Below are positions 7,686 through 16,936 of a stretch of 39,851 nucleotides of DNA, piece after piece. The notes under the pieces were generated by a model. That model was given only the letters and a program-made list of their open reading frames with translations, searched no databases and had not been told where the DNA came from. Within the stretch, counting starts at the first letter, position 1. Each line of letters starts with the position of its first letter. The position numbers and the translations under genes are program-made. The DNA lies in assembly GCA_947311255.1 (NCBI GenBank), contig CAMZKL010000075.1, positions 1 to 39,851 on the forward strand, in the 5' to 3' direction. This DNA is from an uncultured Chlorobiota bacterium (GTDB lineage Bacteria > Bacteroidota > Bacteroidia > Bacteroidales > JAADGE01).

Positions 7686-9074
7686 CTACCCTCTTACCAT
7701 ATCTTCAACATCCTTAACAGTTTTCGGAATAGGTTTGCCAAGTAATTTGCAACCGTCTTTAGTTATTAAAATATCATCTTCAATTCTAATTCCTCCAAAA
7801 TCTCGGTATTCTTCAAGTTTATCATAATTTATAAAATCAGAATGTTTTTTATCATTTTTCCATATGTCTATTAATGCTGGTATAAAATAAATTCCGGGTT
7901 CAACTGTCATCACAAAACCTTCTTCAAGTTTTCTTGCCATTCTCAAATAAGCTAAACCAAACTGATCGCTTCTTTTATATTCATTATTATAACCCACAAT
8001 ATTTTCGCCCAAACCTTCCATATCATGAACGTCTAAACCTAGCATATGCCCTAATCCATGAGGATAAAATAAGGCATGAGCACCTTGCGTAACAGCATCA
8101 TCAATATTTCCTTTCATTAATCCTATCGATTTTAATCTTTGTGCAATAATTTTTGCAGACAAAAGGTGCATTTCTTTATATGCAATACCAGCTTTGCTAT
8201 TCTTTATTACTTCAACATTCGCATCCAAAACAGCTTCATAAATATCTTTCTGTTTAGAAGAAAATTTTCCGCCCACCGGCGATACTCTTGTAATATCACT
8301 ACAATAATGCATTGAAGATTCTGCTCCTGCATCTGCCAAAAGTAAGTCTCCTTGTTTTAGAATGTTATTGTGATGATGATTATGAAGAATTTGCCCATTA
8401 ACTGATAAAATTACAGGAAACGATACAGGTCCCCCTCCGGAAAGAGCAATGCCTTCCATTGTTCCACAGATTTCTTGTTCGGAGACTCCGGTATGTGCCA
8501 TTTTCATGGCTGTTGTATGCATCTTGTATGCAACATCAATGGAACGTTCTATGTCTTCAATTTCAAATTTATCTTTTATTGCTCTTAATTTTACAACTGC
8601 TCTAATAAGTTCATCCGAAACATTATTATTTAATTCGTTTGCAGGAATTCCAAGTAATTCTTGAAGTTGAAGTTTAGTTTCGCCTCTATAAACAGGCATA
8701 AAATGAATTTTTCTTCCTTGTTTTAGTGCTTTTTTTATAAAATCTACAACTTTTGCAAGAGCATCTGTATTTTTTACACCATTTTTTTCAGAATAATCTT
8801 TCATGGTAGGAAGTTCACCCATCCAAATAATATCATCAATGCCTACATCATCTCCAAACATATATTCTTCTCCTGAATTTGCATCAATAATTCCTATTAC
8901 ATTTGGTTCTTTAACTCCAAAAAAGTAAAGAAACGAACTGTCTTGTCTAAAAGTGTATATATTTGCAGGATAATTGAAAGCAACATCTTTATTTCCAGGA
9001 ATAAGAATAATTCCGTCTTTTATTATTGAAATGAGTTTTTTTCTTCTTAGTGTATAAATATCTTTATTAAACAT
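7686..9074 (-). CDS. pepP: Xaa-Pro aminopeptidase (M24B, aminopeptidase P)
   Basis: Cleaves the N-terminal residue from peptides with proline in second position, probably in the cytoplasm because no signal peptide is seen. At 462 residues it has an N-terminal aminopeptidase P domain (about 1-160) and a pita-bread catalytic domain. All five expected dinuclear metal ligands are visible: D248, D260 (SDITR), H343 (PHGLGHMLGLDVHD), E392 (VEPG) and E432 (RIEDD). I start at the ATG at 9074. A longer frame opens at 9104, but that codon lies inside the -7 box at 9102-9109 and so would not be transcribed. It shares strand and probably transcript with the M1 aminopeptidase downstream. Confidence 0.93.
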   Translation of the reverse strand: MFNKDIYTLRRKKLISIIKDGIILIPGNKDVAFNYPANIYTFRQDSSFLYFFGVKEPNVIGIIDANSGEEYMFGDDVGIDDIIWMGELPTMKDYSEKNGVKNTDALAKVVDFIKKALKQGRKIHFMPVYRGETKLQLQELLGIPANELNNNVSDELIRAVVKLRAIKDKFEIEDIERSIDVAYKMHTTAMKMAHTGVSEQEICGTMEGIALSGGGPVSFPVILSVNGQILHNHHHNNILKQGDLLLADAGAESSMHYCSDITRVSPVGGKFSSKQKDIYEAVLDANVEVIKNSKAGIAYKEMHLLSAKIIAQRLKSIGLMKGNIDDAVTQGAHALFYPHGLGHMLGLDVHDMEGLGENIVGYNNEYKRSDQFGLAYLRMARKLEEGFVMTVEPGIYFIPALIDIWKNDKKHSDFINYDKLEEYRDFGGIRIEDDILITKDGCKLLGKPIPKTVKDVEDMVRG

Positions 9075-9101
9075 AATTTTTTTTAAAGTGAATAATTTTT
9101 T

Positions 9102-9133
9102 CAAAAATAGTAAATATTATTTAAATCGTACAA
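9102..9133 (-). promoter_or_regulatory. Bacteroidota-type promoter for the Xaa-Pro aminopeptidase
   Basis: On the minus strand, TTG (9133-9131), 21 nt, then TATTTTTG (9109-9102). This fits the phylum consensus and lies just upstream of the ATG at 9074. It decides the start in favour of the shorter frame. Confidence 0.6.
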
Positions 9134-9382
9134 TTTAGAAAGCCGTAAAATACATTTTCTTATTTAACTTGCTCTATACGTTAAAACTTTCTATTATGCG
9201 ATCAAACTGCCACAAAATATGATACTTCGCTAATTTCAAACTTAAACTGTAGCAATGCTATGCTGAAAGAAATAAAATTTATTTTTTTTTATTGACTTTG
9301 AGCAGTCATAACGAAATTCTAATGTATAAAGCTGGATTAAAGTTTAAAGTTTCAATATTTTTTTATAAAACATTAAAAAACT
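9134..9382. other. divergent intergenic region, no gene seen
   Basis: This is most of the roughly 330-nt gap between the divergent aminopeptidase P and rbfA genes. I see no RNA gene, strong hairpin or coding frame with homology. A small frame beginning at 9292 runs out of phase into rbfA and is not credible. Confidence 0.5.
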
Positions 9383-9390
9383 TAAATTTG
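9383..9390 (+). promoter_or_regulatory. -7 promoter box for rbfA
   Basis: TAAATTTG matches TAnnTTTG exactly and lies 16 nt before the rbfA ATG at 9407. No clear -33 TTTG is seen at the expected distance, so the match rests on the -7 box alone. Confidence 0.5.
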
Positions 9391-9406
9391 CATAAATTTC
9401 AAAAAA

Positions 9407-9742
9407 ATGGAAACAACGAGACAGAAAAAAGTTGCAGGATTGATACAAAAAGAAATGAGTATTCTTTTTCAGAAAAAAATTTCTAATTCTAAAAGTATTA
9501 TTATATCTGTAACAACTGTAAGAATGTCTCCGGATTTGGGTTCTGCAAAAATATATTTAAGTATTTTTCCGGAAGACAATAAAGAAGATATTTTTACTGA
9601 AATAAAAGAAAGTAAAAACACTTTAAGATACGAACTTGGGGAAGTTATAAGAAATCAAGTAAGACGAATTCCTGAATTATTTTTTTATATTGATGATTCA
9701 TTAAACTATGCTGCAAAGATAGATGAACTTTTAAAGAAATAA
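9407..9742 (+). CDS. rbfA: ribosome-binding factor A
   Basis: A small KH-fold protein that binds the immature 30S subunit and assists late 16S rRNA maturation. The length (111 residues) and the opening ETTRQKKVAGLIQKEMS fit the family. So do the SPDLGSAKIYLSIFP strand and the C-terminal RIPELFFYIDDSLNYAAKIDELL segment. It is the first gene of a likely two-gene transcript with the LolC/E-type permease 67 nt downstream, an order I recall as common in Bacteroidota. Confidence 0.93.
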   Translation: METTRQKKVAGLIQKEMSILFQKKISNSKSIIISVTTVRMSPDLGSAKIYLSIFPEDNKEDIFTEIKESKNTLRYELGEVIRNQVRRIPELFFYIDDSLNYAAKIDELLKK

Positions 9743-9809
9743 TATTTTATATAACCGCCTAATTAAACTATTGTATTATTAAATTATTAAAAATGCATCA
9801 TTTTTTCAA

Positions 9810-11027
9810 ATGAACATACCCTTTTACATAGCTAAACGATATTTATTTTCAAAAAAGAACAGAAATGCGATTAATATTATTTCAGGAATTTCGGTTATTG
9901 TTGTTGCAGTTTCTACTGCAGCATTAATTATTGTTTTGTCTTCGATAAATGGTTTTGGAAAATTAATTGACCAACAAATATCAACCTATGCTCCTGATTT
10001 ATTGATTTCTCCTGCAAAAGGGAAGGTTTTTTCTGCTAATACCGAAAAAGTAAAACAAATTACAAATCTGAAAGGAATAAAATATTCCGCAGAAATTCTT
10101 GAGGAAAACATTTTACTAAAACATAGAAATAAACAATTAATTTGCAAAATAAAAGGTGTTCCAAGAGATTACGGAAAAGCATTTAGACTTGATTCTGCTG
10201 TTAATTATGGTTTTTATAAAACACACGGCAAAGTTCACAAACTTGCAGTTTTTGGCTCTGAAATTGCATATATAATGGGGATTTCAATTGATACAGGAGA
10301 ACCAGTTTCTGTTTGGGTCCCAAATCGCAAAAAAATTCAACTTCATAACCCTGAGCAATCATTTAACACAATGAATGTTATTCCTGTTGGTGTTATTTCG
10401 TTAGATGCCGAATTTGATGTGAAATATATTATTAGTTCAAATATTCTAGTTAGAAAATTAACTGAAAGAGACAGCTCAGATGTAAGTTCAATTGAGATTT
10501 TAATTGAAAACAGCAAACAAATTCCTGAACTTAAATCTAAAATTTCAAAGATTTTAGGAGATGATTTCATTGTTAAAGATTTATACGAACAATTTGATGT
10601 ATATCGAGTTATGAAATCTGAAAGACTTGCAGCATTTATAATTATGCTTTTTATAATTTTGGTTGCATCATTCAGCATTATAGGTTCAGTAACAATGCTT
10701 ATTATTGAAAAAAAAGAGGATATTTTTACTTTGCAAAGCATGGGAACAAAAGTTAGTAATATTAAAAAACTTTTTTTTACAGAAGGAATGTTAATTTCAT
10801 TTACAGGAACAATACTAGGTATTATTCTTGGAGGATTAATAAGCTACGGGCAACAAATATTTGGATTTGTAACATTTCCTGCAGATGGCAATTATATTGT
10901 TGACGCATATCCTGTATATGTACAAGTTCAAGATTTTATATTAACTTTTGTATCGGTAATGCTTGTTGGAACAATTATATCTTTATATCCTGCGATAAAA
11001 ATAAAATCTCATTTGGGTCTAAATTAG
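9810..11027 (+). CDS. LolC/LolE-like lipoprotein-releasing ABC permease
   Basis: An inner-membrane permease of 405 residues with the FtsX/MacB topology. One transmembrane helix lies near the N-terminus (about 22-48), followed by a large periplasmic domain (about 50-265) and three C-terminal helices (about 270-300, 318-345 and 370-398). The start IPFYIAKRYLFSKKNRNAINIISGIS is typical of the LolC/LolE group, which extracts lipoproteins from the inner membrane for LolA. Outer-membrane lipoproteins such as GldK in this window would be plausible cargo. No ATPase gene (lolD) is adjacent. An FtsX-like role in another export process is the alternative. Confidence 0.85.
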   Translation: MNIPFYIAKRYLFSKKNRNAINIISGISVIVVAVSTAALIIVLSSINGFGKLIDQQISTYAPDLLISPAKGKVFSANTEKVKQITNLKGIKYSAEILEENILLKHRNKQLICKIKGVPRDYGKAFRLDSAVNYGFYKTHGKVHKLAVFGSEIAYIMGISIDTGEPVSVWVPNRKKIQLHNPEQSFNTMNVIPVGVISLDAEFDVKYIISSNILVRKLTERDSSDVSSIEILIENSKQIPELKSKISKILGDDFIVKDLYEQFDVYRVMKSERLAAFIIMLFIILVASFSIIGSVTMLIIEKKEDIFTLQSMGTKVSNIKKLFFTEGMLISFTGTILGIILGGLISYGQQIFGFVTFPADGNYIVDAYPVYVQVQDFILTFVSVMLVGTIISLYPAIKIKSHLGLN

Positions 11028-11127
11028 AGTCTGTTTATAAAGTCGTGGTGCAACTATGAATTTGTAAATTTCATAAATTGTATTGAAAAAAAGAAGTCTG
11101 AGTTTGCCCTTTTGTATCTCTTATTAA

Positions 11128-11158
11128 TTTGTATAAAATCCAATTCATTCTATCTTTG
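11128..11158 (+). promoter_or_regulatory. strong Bacteroidota-type promoter for glnS
   Basis: TTTG at 11128-11131, 19 nt, then TATCTTTG at 11151-11158. Both boxes match the phylum consensus at the expected spacing, with the ATG at 11184 downstream. It rules out the longer frame opening at 11112, which starts upstream of the promoter. Confidence 0.75.
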
Positions 11159-11183
11159 CAAAATAATTTTGATAAAACATAAA

Positions 11184-12881
11184 ATGGTAGATAAAAACTT
11201 AATGGATAATTCTGAAGAAAAAAAATCTTTGAATTTCATAGAACAAATTATTGAAGAAGATTTAAAATCTGGAAAACATAAAAATATTATTACAAGATTC
11301 CCTCCGGAACCTAATGGATATTTACACATAGGACATGCAAAATCTATTATCCTAAATTTTGGTTTGGGAGAAAAATATAAAGGAAAAACAAATCTTAGAT
11401 TCGATGATACTAACCCAACAAAAGAAGATGTTGAATATGTAGATTCAATTAAGGAAGATGTAGAATGGTTAGGATATAAATGGGAAAATCAAGCTCTTTT
11501 TTCATCAGATTATTTTAATCAACTATATGAATGGGCAGTTAAACTAATAAAAGATGGTTTTGCATACATAGACGACCAAAGCGGAGAAGAAATTTCTGCA
11601 ACACGTGGCACACCCACAAAACCGGGAATAGAAAGTCCTTTCAGGAATCGTTCTATTGAAGAAAATTTAGATTTATTTTTAAAAATGAAAAAAGGCGAAT
11701 TCAAAGACGGAGAAAAAGTTTTGAGAGCTAAAATAGACATGAGTTCCCCGAATATGCACATGCGAGACCCTGTTATGTACAGAATTAAGCATGCCAATCA
11801 TCATAGAACAGGAAACAGATGGTGCATCTATCCCATGTATGATTTCACACATGGGCAATCAGATTATATTGAGGGTATTACACATTCTATTTGCACACTT
11901 GAATTTGAAAATCACAGACCTCTTTACGATTGGTTTCTTGATCACATATACGAAGATGGAAAAACAAGACCTAGGCAAATTGAGTTTGCAAGACTAAATT
12001 TGAACTACACAGTTATGAGCAAAAGAAAATTGCTTCAACTTGTGGAAGATAAACTTGTTTCTGGTTGGGACGACCCAAGAATGCCAACAATCTCGGGATT
12101 AAGAAGAAGAGGTTATACTCCGGAGGCATTAAAGATATTTGCAGAAAAAGTTGGAATTGCTAAACGAGAAAACATAATTGATGTTGGACTGTTAGAATAT
12201 AGTATTAAAGAACACTTAAATAAAATTGCCCAAAGAGTAATGACTGTTATTGACCCTCTAAAAGTAACAATTACAAATTATCCTGAGGGAAAAGATGAAA
12301 TGTTACCTGCAATTAACAATCCGGAAGATGAAACCATGGGCAGCAGGGAAGTCCCTTTTTCAAAAATATTATATATTGAAAAAGAAGATTTTAAAGAAGT
12401 TGCAAACAGAAAATTTTTTAGACTGAAACTTGGAGGTGAAGTTCGTTTGAGATATGCTTATTTTATTACTTGTAATGAGGTAGTAAAAGATGAAAACGGA
12501 GAAATTATTGAACTCCTTTGTACTTATGACCCACTTTCAAAAGGAGGAAAATCTCCTGACGGCAGAAAGGTTAAAGGTACGTTGCATTGGGTTTCTGCAA
12601 AACACGCAATTGATATTGATGTTAAACAATATGACAGGCTTTTTAGCGACGAATCTCCCGACAGTCATAAAGATAAAGATTTCAAAGAATTTATTAATCC
12701 GGACTCATTAAATATTGTTGAAAACTGCAAGGCTGAACCATTCTTAAAAAATGCAAAAATTGGTAATAAATTTCAATTTGAAAGAAAAGGATATTTTACA
12801 CTTGATAAAGATTCGGAAAAGAACAAGTTAGTTTTTAACAGAACTGTAAGTTTAAGAGATTCTTGGAAGAGGAGAAACTAA
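11184..12881 (+). CDS. glnS: glutaminyl-tRNA synthetase
   Basis: Charges tRNA-Gln directly with glutamine. At 565 residues it is a class I synthetase. It has the opening [17 protein letters not shown], with HIGH at 48-51, and a second signature, the KMSKS-equivalent TVMSKRKLL, with its Met at 278. The GlnRS catalytic core (RFDDTNP, then DFTHGQSD) and a C-terminal anticodon-binding beta-barrel region are also recognisable. The GlnRS-specific context separates it from GluRS. I start at the ATG at 11184 because the promoter lies at 11128-11158. The ATG at 11202 is also possible. Direct charging implies the organism need not rely on the GatCAB route for tRNA-Gln. Confidence 0.95.
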   Translation: MVDKNLMDNSEEKKSLNFIEQIIEEDLKSGKHKNIITRFPPEPNGYLHIGHAKSIILNFGLGEKYKGKTNLRFDDTNPTKEDVEYVDSIKEDVEWLGYKWENQALFSSDYFNQLYEWAVKLIKDGFAYIDDQSGEEISATRGTPTKPGIESPFRNRSIEENLDLFLKMKKGEFKDGEKVLRAKIDMSSPNMHMRDPVMYRIKHANHHRTGNRWCIYPMYDFTHGQSDYIEGITHSICTLEFENHRPLYDWFLDHIYEDGKTRPRQIEFARLNLNYTVMSKRKLLQLVEDKLVSGWDDPRMPTISGLRRRGYTPEALKIFAEKVGIAKRENIIDVGLLEYSIKEHLNKIAQRVMTVIDPLKVTITNYPEGKDEMLPAINNPEDETMGSREVPFSKILYIEKEDFKEVANRKFFRLKLGGEVRLRYAYFITCNEVVKDENGEIIELLCTYDPLSKGGKSPDGRKVKGTLHWVSAKHAIDIDVKQYDRLFSDESPDSHKDKDFKEFINPDSLNIVENCKAEPFLKNAKIGNKFQFERKGYFTLDKDSEKNKLVFNRTVSLRDSWKRRN

Positions 12882-12924
12882 TGAGAATTGATAAAAAAAG
12901 ATTATAATATTCTAAACAAAAAAA

Positions 12925-13386
12925 ATGTCAAAAATAATTATAAATAGTTTAGCTGATTTTGAGGCACTTGAAGGTAAAAATTTAGGTGTATCGAATTATT
13001 TTAAAATTACACAAGAACAAATAAATAAATTTGCAGAAGCAACACTAGACTATCAATGGATACACACAGATATTGAACGTGCAAAAGAAACACAATTTGG
13101 TTCAACCATTGCACACGGATACTTAACTCTATCTGTTTTACCATATCTTTGGGAACAAATTATTGAAGTTAATAATCTTAAAATGCAGGTAAACTACGGC
13201 ATTGAAAAATTCAAGTTTATGGAAGCTGTTAGAACCAACGATGAAGTTCGCTTGAAAGTAACCGTAAAAAGCATTAAAAATTTGAGAGGAATTTGCAAGG
13301 CAGAAATGAGGGTTTCTTTAGAAATTAAAGACCGAAAAAAACCTGCATACATGGGTAGTGTTCTTTTTCTATATCATTTTAAATAA
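12925..13386 (+). CDS. MaoC-like (R)-specific hydratase
   Basis: A 153-residue hot-dog-fold protein of the MaoC dehydratase family. The hydratase signature is at residues 40-66. It has the catalytic Asp42 and His47 in DYQWIH, followed by RAKETQFGSTIAHGYLTLS. Members hydrate trans-2-enoyl-CoA or related thioesters. The physiological substrate cannot be told, and close relatives are sometimes named NodN-like. It begins 43 nt after glnS and ends just before a terminator, so it is probably the last gene of that transcript. No fatty-acid gene is adjacent. Confidence 0.88.
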   Translation: MSKIIINSLADFEALEGKNLGVSNYFKITQEQINKFAEATLDYQWIHTDIERAKETQFGSTIAHGYLTLSVLPYLWEQIIEVNNLKMQVNYGIEKFKFMEAVRTNDEVRLKVTVKSIKNLRGICKAEMRVSLEIKDRKKPAYMGSVLFLYHFK

Positions 13387-13388
13387 AA

Positions 13389-13411
13389 AAAGTCGGGTTA
13401 AAACCGACTTT
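13389..13411. terminator. bidirectional terminator between the MaoC gene and prfA
   Basis: AAAGTCGG at 13389-13396 pairs with CCGACTTT at 13404-13411, with A-rich sequence on the left and T-rich on the right. It sits in the 31-nt gap between two convergent genes and can serve both. Confidence 0.8.
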
Positions 13412-13417
13412 ATAATC

Positions 13418-14503
13418 CTACACTCCGCTAACTTTCAACATCTCAGCATTTTCAGCAATCTGTAATTTTTCAATTATTTCATTTAAATCTCCATCTAAAA
13501 TATTTTGAAGATTATATAAAGTTAGCTTTATTCTGTGATCTGTTACTCTTCCTTGCGAATAATTATAAGTCCTAATTTTTGCAGACCTGTCACCGGAAGA
13601 AACCATTGTTTTTCTTTTTGAAGAAATCTTATCTAGGTATTTTTGATATTCAAGATTATAAAGTCTTGTTTTTAATTCTTTCATAGCTTTTTTAAGATTC
13701 TTTATCTGGGATTTTTCATCTTGGCAAGTAACAACAAGTCCTGTTGGAATATGGGTTAATCTTATAGCAGAATAAGTAGTATTCACCGACTGCCCACCAG
13801 GCCCAGAAGAGCAATAAGTATCTTTTCTTACATCCGCATCATTAATTTGGACATCAATATCTTCTGCTTCGGGCAAAACTGCAACCGAAGCTGCAGATGT
13901 ATGAACTCTACCTTGTGTTTCAGTATCGGGGACTCTTTGTACACGATGCACACCGGACTCATACTTCATAATTCCATAAACACCATTTCCAGAAACCTCC
14001 ATAACTATCTCTTTATAACCACCTTGTGTACCTTCAGTAATTCTGTTTATTGCAATTTTCCATCCTCTGTTTTCACAAAATTTTGTGTACATTCTAAATA
14101 AATCTCCGGCAAAAATACTTGCTTCATCACCTCCTGAGCCGGCTCGGATTTCAACAATTGCATTCTTATCATCTTCGGGGTCTTTTGGTAAGAGTAAAAT
14201 TTTAATTTCTTCTTCCAAAGCATTACCTTCATTTATCAAAGAGTCAATCTCATCTTTTGCCATTTGTCGCATTTCGGCATCATCTTCCTCGGCTAATAAT
14301 TCTTTTGAAGAAATAATATTATCATCAATATTTTTGTATTTTTTGAATGCTTCAATTAAGGGAGTTAAATTTTTATATTCTTTATTTAATTTAATAAATT
14401 TTTCTCTACTAGAAATTATTTTAGGATTTGTTAAATCAAGTTCAACTTGTTTAAATCTTTCTAAAACTCCTTCTAATTTATCTAAAATCATTTTATTGCT
14501 CAT
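13418..14503 (-). CDS. prfA: peptide chain release factor 1
   Basis: Recognises UAA and UAG stop codons and triggers peptide release. At 361 residues it has the normal family length. The GGQ loop is at 236-238 in SSGPGGQSVNTTYS. The codon-reading PxT tripeptide is PDT at 192-194 in RVPDTETQGRVHTSAASVAVLPE, marking class RF1; RF2 carries SPF. AGSGGDEASIFAGDL (121-135) belongs to the conserved core. A minus-strand -7 box, TAGCTTTG, lies at 14533-14526, about 22 nt before the ATG. Confidence 0.96.
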   Translation of the reverse strand: MSNKMILDKLEGVLERFKQVELDLTNPKIISSREKFIKLNKEYKNLTPLIEAFKKYKNIDDNIISSKELLAEEDDAEMRQMAKDEIDSLINEGNALEEEIKILLLPKDPEDDKNAIVEIRAGSGGDEASIFAGDLFRMYTKFCENRGWKIAINRITEGTQGGYKEIVMEVSGNGVYGIMKYESGVHRVQRVPDTETQGRVHTSAASVAVLPEAEDIDVQINDADVRKDTYCSSGPGGQSVNTTYSAIRLTHIPTGLVVTCQDEKSQIKNLKKAMKELKTRLYNLEYQKYLDKISSKRKTMVSSGDRSAKIRTYNYSQGRVTDHRIKLTLYNLQNILDGDLNEIIEKLQIAENAEMLKVSGV

Positions 14504-14525
14504 ACATCTCTTTTTTTAATAAATG

Positions 14526-14533
14526 CAAAGCTA
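14526..14533 (-). promoter_or_regulatory. -7 promoter box for prfA
   Basis: TAGCTTTG on the minus strand matches TAnnTTTG exactly, followed by GC-containing sequence and the ATG at 14503. No good -33 element is seen. Confidence 0.5.
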
Positions 14534-14639
14534 TAAAATAAAAATTAATAAAAAATTTGCTGACATTATTTCATTAAGTAATCTTAATTATTAGTTTTGT
14601 ATGTTTTGAAATAAAAGTATTTTCTTAAAATTTAATTTG

Positions 14640-15140
14640 ATGATTAAAAAAACACATAAATTCTTAATATTAATAATATTATCCTATGGTTTATTTTCTG
14701 CGTGTAGCAATTCTAAATCAAACACTATTCATAAAGACAATAAGTCTGATATTCAAAGAGATAAACTTGTTAATTTTGCAAAAAAGCAATTAGGAATAAA
14801 ATATGTTTATGGAGGAAGTACTCCAAAAGGTTTTGATTGCTCAGGTTTTACACAATATGTTTATTCAAAATACGGTTATTCAGTTCCAAGGGTGTCCCGA
14901 GATTATGAAAAAACCGGCACAAAAATAAGCGTTAAGAATACAAAACCTGGAGACATTTTGCTTTTTACAGGAAGTAACAAAAAAAAACGTGTTACAGGAC
15001 ATCTTGGCATTGTTGTTTCAAACAAAAATGGTACTATAAAATTTATACACGCATCTTCATCAAGAGGAATTGTAATTTCAGATATGAAAATTAGTTATTA
15101 TAAAGAAAGAATTCTCGGAGCAAGAAGAATTATTAAATAA
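14640..15140 (+). CDS. NlpC/P60 (C40) cell-wall peptidase lipoprotein
   Basis: A predicted lipoprotein endopeptidase cutting gamma-D-Glu to meso-DAP bonds of peptidoglycan stem peptides. The signal ends in LFSAC with the lipidated Cys at 22. The NlpC/P60 domain (about 42-160) has catalytic Cys67 in FDCSGFTQYVY, His121 in GHLGIVV and His137 in FIHASS. The 166-residue length fits a minimal one-domain enzyme like Spr/MepS. I start at the ATG at 14640; the TTG just before it only adds one residue. A response-regulator gene begins 6 nt after the stop, so the two are probably co-transcribed. Confidence 0.93.
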   Translation: MIKKTHKFLILIILSYGLFSACSNSKSNTIHKDNKSDIQRDKLVNFAKKQLGIKYVYGGSTPKGFDCSGFTQYVYSKYGYSVPRVSRDYEKTGTKISVKNTKPGDILLFTGSNKKKRVTGHLGIVVSNKNGTIKFIHASSSRGIVISDMKISYYKERILGARRIIK

Positions 15141-15146
15141 AACAAA

Positions 15147-15551
15147 ATGGAAGATATTTCAACACAACAGATATATAATTGGGAAGGAAAAAGAATCCTT
15201 ATTGCAGAAGATGAAGAAATGAATTATCTCTATCTTGAAGAAGCATTAAGAGATTCAAAAGCAATTGTTGTTTGGTGCAAAAACGGACAAGATGCTGTTC
15301 AAAAAATTATTTCATCTGACCAAAAATTTGACTTAATTTTAATGGATGTTAAAATGCCAAAAATGAATGGCTATGAAGCAACTAAATTAATAAAAAAAAA
15401 CAATAAAGAAATCCCGATAATTATTCAAACTGCCTTTGCAATGCCTGATGAACGCCAAAAAGGGTTTAATTCCGGGTGTAACGAATATCTTGAAAAACCA
15501 ATAAGACAAATTAAACTTCTTTCAACTATAAATAAATATTTAACATATTGA
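15147..15551 (+). CDS. single-domain response regulator
   Basis: A 134-residue CheY-like receiver with no output domain. The acidic pair is E21/D22 and the phosphorylated Asp is D67 in LILMDVKMP. T95 and K117 (YLEKPI) complete the active site. The sequence resembles the receiver of hybrid histidine kinases (MNYLYLEEALR, MNGYEATKLI), so it may be a phosphotransfer partner or a receiver detached from a hybrid kinase. No kinase is adjacent. It follows the NlpC/P60 gene by 6 nt. Confidence 0.92.
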   Translation: MEDISTQQIYNWEGKRILIAEDEEMNYLYLEEALRDSKAIVVWCKNGQDAVQKIISSDQKFDLILMDVKMPKMNGYEATKLIKKNNKEIPIIIQTAFAMPDERQKGFNSGCNEYLEKPIRQIKLLSTINKYLTY

Positions 15552-15616
15552 TTACCATTAAATTACAACAAATTTATAAAATAAATATTTTTTACTAACA
15601 ATTTAAAAAACGCCTA

Positions 15617-16783
15617 ATGAAAATAATAAAATTTACATTATTTGCAGTTATTTTTACAATTTTTTCTACAAATACTAACGCACAAAAAACTAATGACAAC
15701 AAAGAAACATATTCTTTTAAAGACATTATCAGGCTTCCGGTAACAAGTGTAAAAAACCAATATAGATCTGGTACTTGTTGGAGTTTTTCAGGACTTTCAT
15801 TTTTAGAAGCTGAATTAATTAGAATGGGAAAAGGCAATGTAGATTTGTCTGAAATGTTTATTGTAAACCATTGCTACAAAGACAAAGCTGAACGTTATGT
15901 TCGTATGCACGGACACCTAAATTTTGGAGGAGGAGGTGCTTTCCATGATGTAACTTATGTGTTAAGAAATTATGGATTAGTAACCGAAGACACATACAAA
16001 GGTTTAAATTATGGAACAGAAAACCACGTTCACGGAGAAATGGATGAAGTTCTTAAAAAATACGTTAAAGGAATAACTGAAAATAAAAATAAAAAAATAA
16101 CGCCTGTTTGGAAAGCCGGATTTGATGGAATAATTGATTCTTATCTTGGAAAAATTCCAAAAGCAAGTCCTAATAATTTCATGGGTCTAAATGCTGACAA
16201 TTATGTTGAGTTAACAAGTTTTTCTCATCATCCTTTTTACTCAAGTTTCATTCTTGAAGTTCCGGATAATTGGTTATGGTCTAGCGTATATAATCTTCCT
16301 ATTAATGAATTTGAACAAACAATTGACAATGCTTTAAAAAAAGGATACACTGTTGCTTGGGCAGCAGATGTTAGCCATAAAGGCTTTCAGTACAGCAAAG
16401 GAGTTGCAGTTATACCAGACACAGAAATTGAAAATTTAGATGGTTTGGAGCAAGGCAAATGGGAAAAACTAACAAAAAGAGAAAAAGAAGCTAAAATTTA
16501 CGGTTTAAGTACAATTGTAAAAGAAAAGAAAATCACGCAAGAATATAGGCAGGAAGCATTCGATAATTATTTAACAACAGATGACCACGGAATGTTAATT
16601 ATTGGAACTGCAAAAGACCAAAAAGGAAATGACTATTACATAATTAAAAATTCTTGGGGAATAAGTGGAAAATACGATGGTTATTTTTATGCTTCAAAGG
16701 CATTTGTTATAATGCAAGCAACTAATATTATGGTGAATAAAGAATCTATTCCTAAAAATATTAGAAAAAAATTAAACCTCTAA
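15617..16783 (+). CDS. exported C1B cysteine peptidase (bleomycin hydrolase/PepC-like)
   Basis: A papain-fold aminopeptidase of the bleomycin hydrolase family. The catalytic set is Q48, C54 (RSGTCWSFSGLSFLEAE), H324 (TTDDHGMLIIG) and N345 (IKNSWG), in the family order and spacing. Unlike the classical cytoplasmic enzyme, it begins with a signal peptide (about residues 1-22, ending near TNA). At 388 residues it is also shorter than the roughly 450 of PepC. It probably trims peptides in the periplasm or outside the cell. No T9SS C-terminal sorting domain is evident. An inverted-repeat structure lies just past its stop. Confidence 0.9.
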   Translation: MKIIKFTLFAVIFTIFSTNTNAQKTNDNKETYSFKDIIRLPVTSVKNQYRSGTCWSFSGLSFLEAELIRMGKGNVDLSEMFIVNHCYKDKAERYVRMHGHLNFGGGGAFHDVTYVLRNYGLVTEDTYKGLNYGTENHVHGEMDEVLKKYVKGITENKNKKITPVWKAGFDGIIDSYLGKIPKASPNNFMGLNADNYVELTSFSHHPFYSSFILEVPDNWLWSSVYNLPINEFEQTIDNALKKGYTVAWAADVSHKGFQYSKGVAVIPDTEIENLDGLEQGKWEKLTKREKEAKIYGLSTIVKEKKITQEYRQEAFDNYLTTDDHGMLIIGTAKDQKGNDYYIIKNSWGISGKYDGYFYASKAFVIMQATNIMVNKESIPKNIRKKLNL

Positions 16784-16798
16784 GATATTTTAATTTTA

Positions 16799-16851
16799 TA
16801 TAGGGCTTGCTGAAAAGCAACATATTTAAAATTTTTCATCAAGCCCTATTT
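16799..16851. repeat. 16-bp inverted repeat, transposon-end-like or terminator
   Basis: TAGGGCTTGCTGAAAA (16801-16816) and its inverted copy (16833-16848) match at 15 of 16 positions around a 16-nt spacer. A smaller stem TTGCT/AGCAA nests in the left arm. It can act as terminator for the C1 peptidase gene. The size and the near-identical ends also resemble terminal repeats of a small mobile element. Flanking sequence shows no clear target duplication. Confidence 0.55.
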
Positions 16852-16936
16852 AAAAATTTGTTTAATTTACAAAAGCTCCTGCGAATTTTTTCAACACAAA
16901 CTATTTAGTATCAGTCAGATACATATATTTAGACGC

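Noticed and set aside
9075-9104. Longer start of aminopeptidase P
   Set aside because: The start codon falls inside the -7 promoter box, and the added residues are not family-like.
9292-9486. 64-codon plus-strand frame overlapping rbfA
   Set aside because: It runs in a different frame through the rbfA start, has no recognisable sequence, and rbfA is certain.
11099-11109. TGAGTTTGCCC shared with 336-346
   Set aside because: An 11-nt match in two AT-rich gaps with different flanks is too short to call a repeat.
11112-11183. Longer N-terminus for GlnRS
   Set aside because: It begins upstream of a good promoter (11128-11158) and adds residues not seen in the family.
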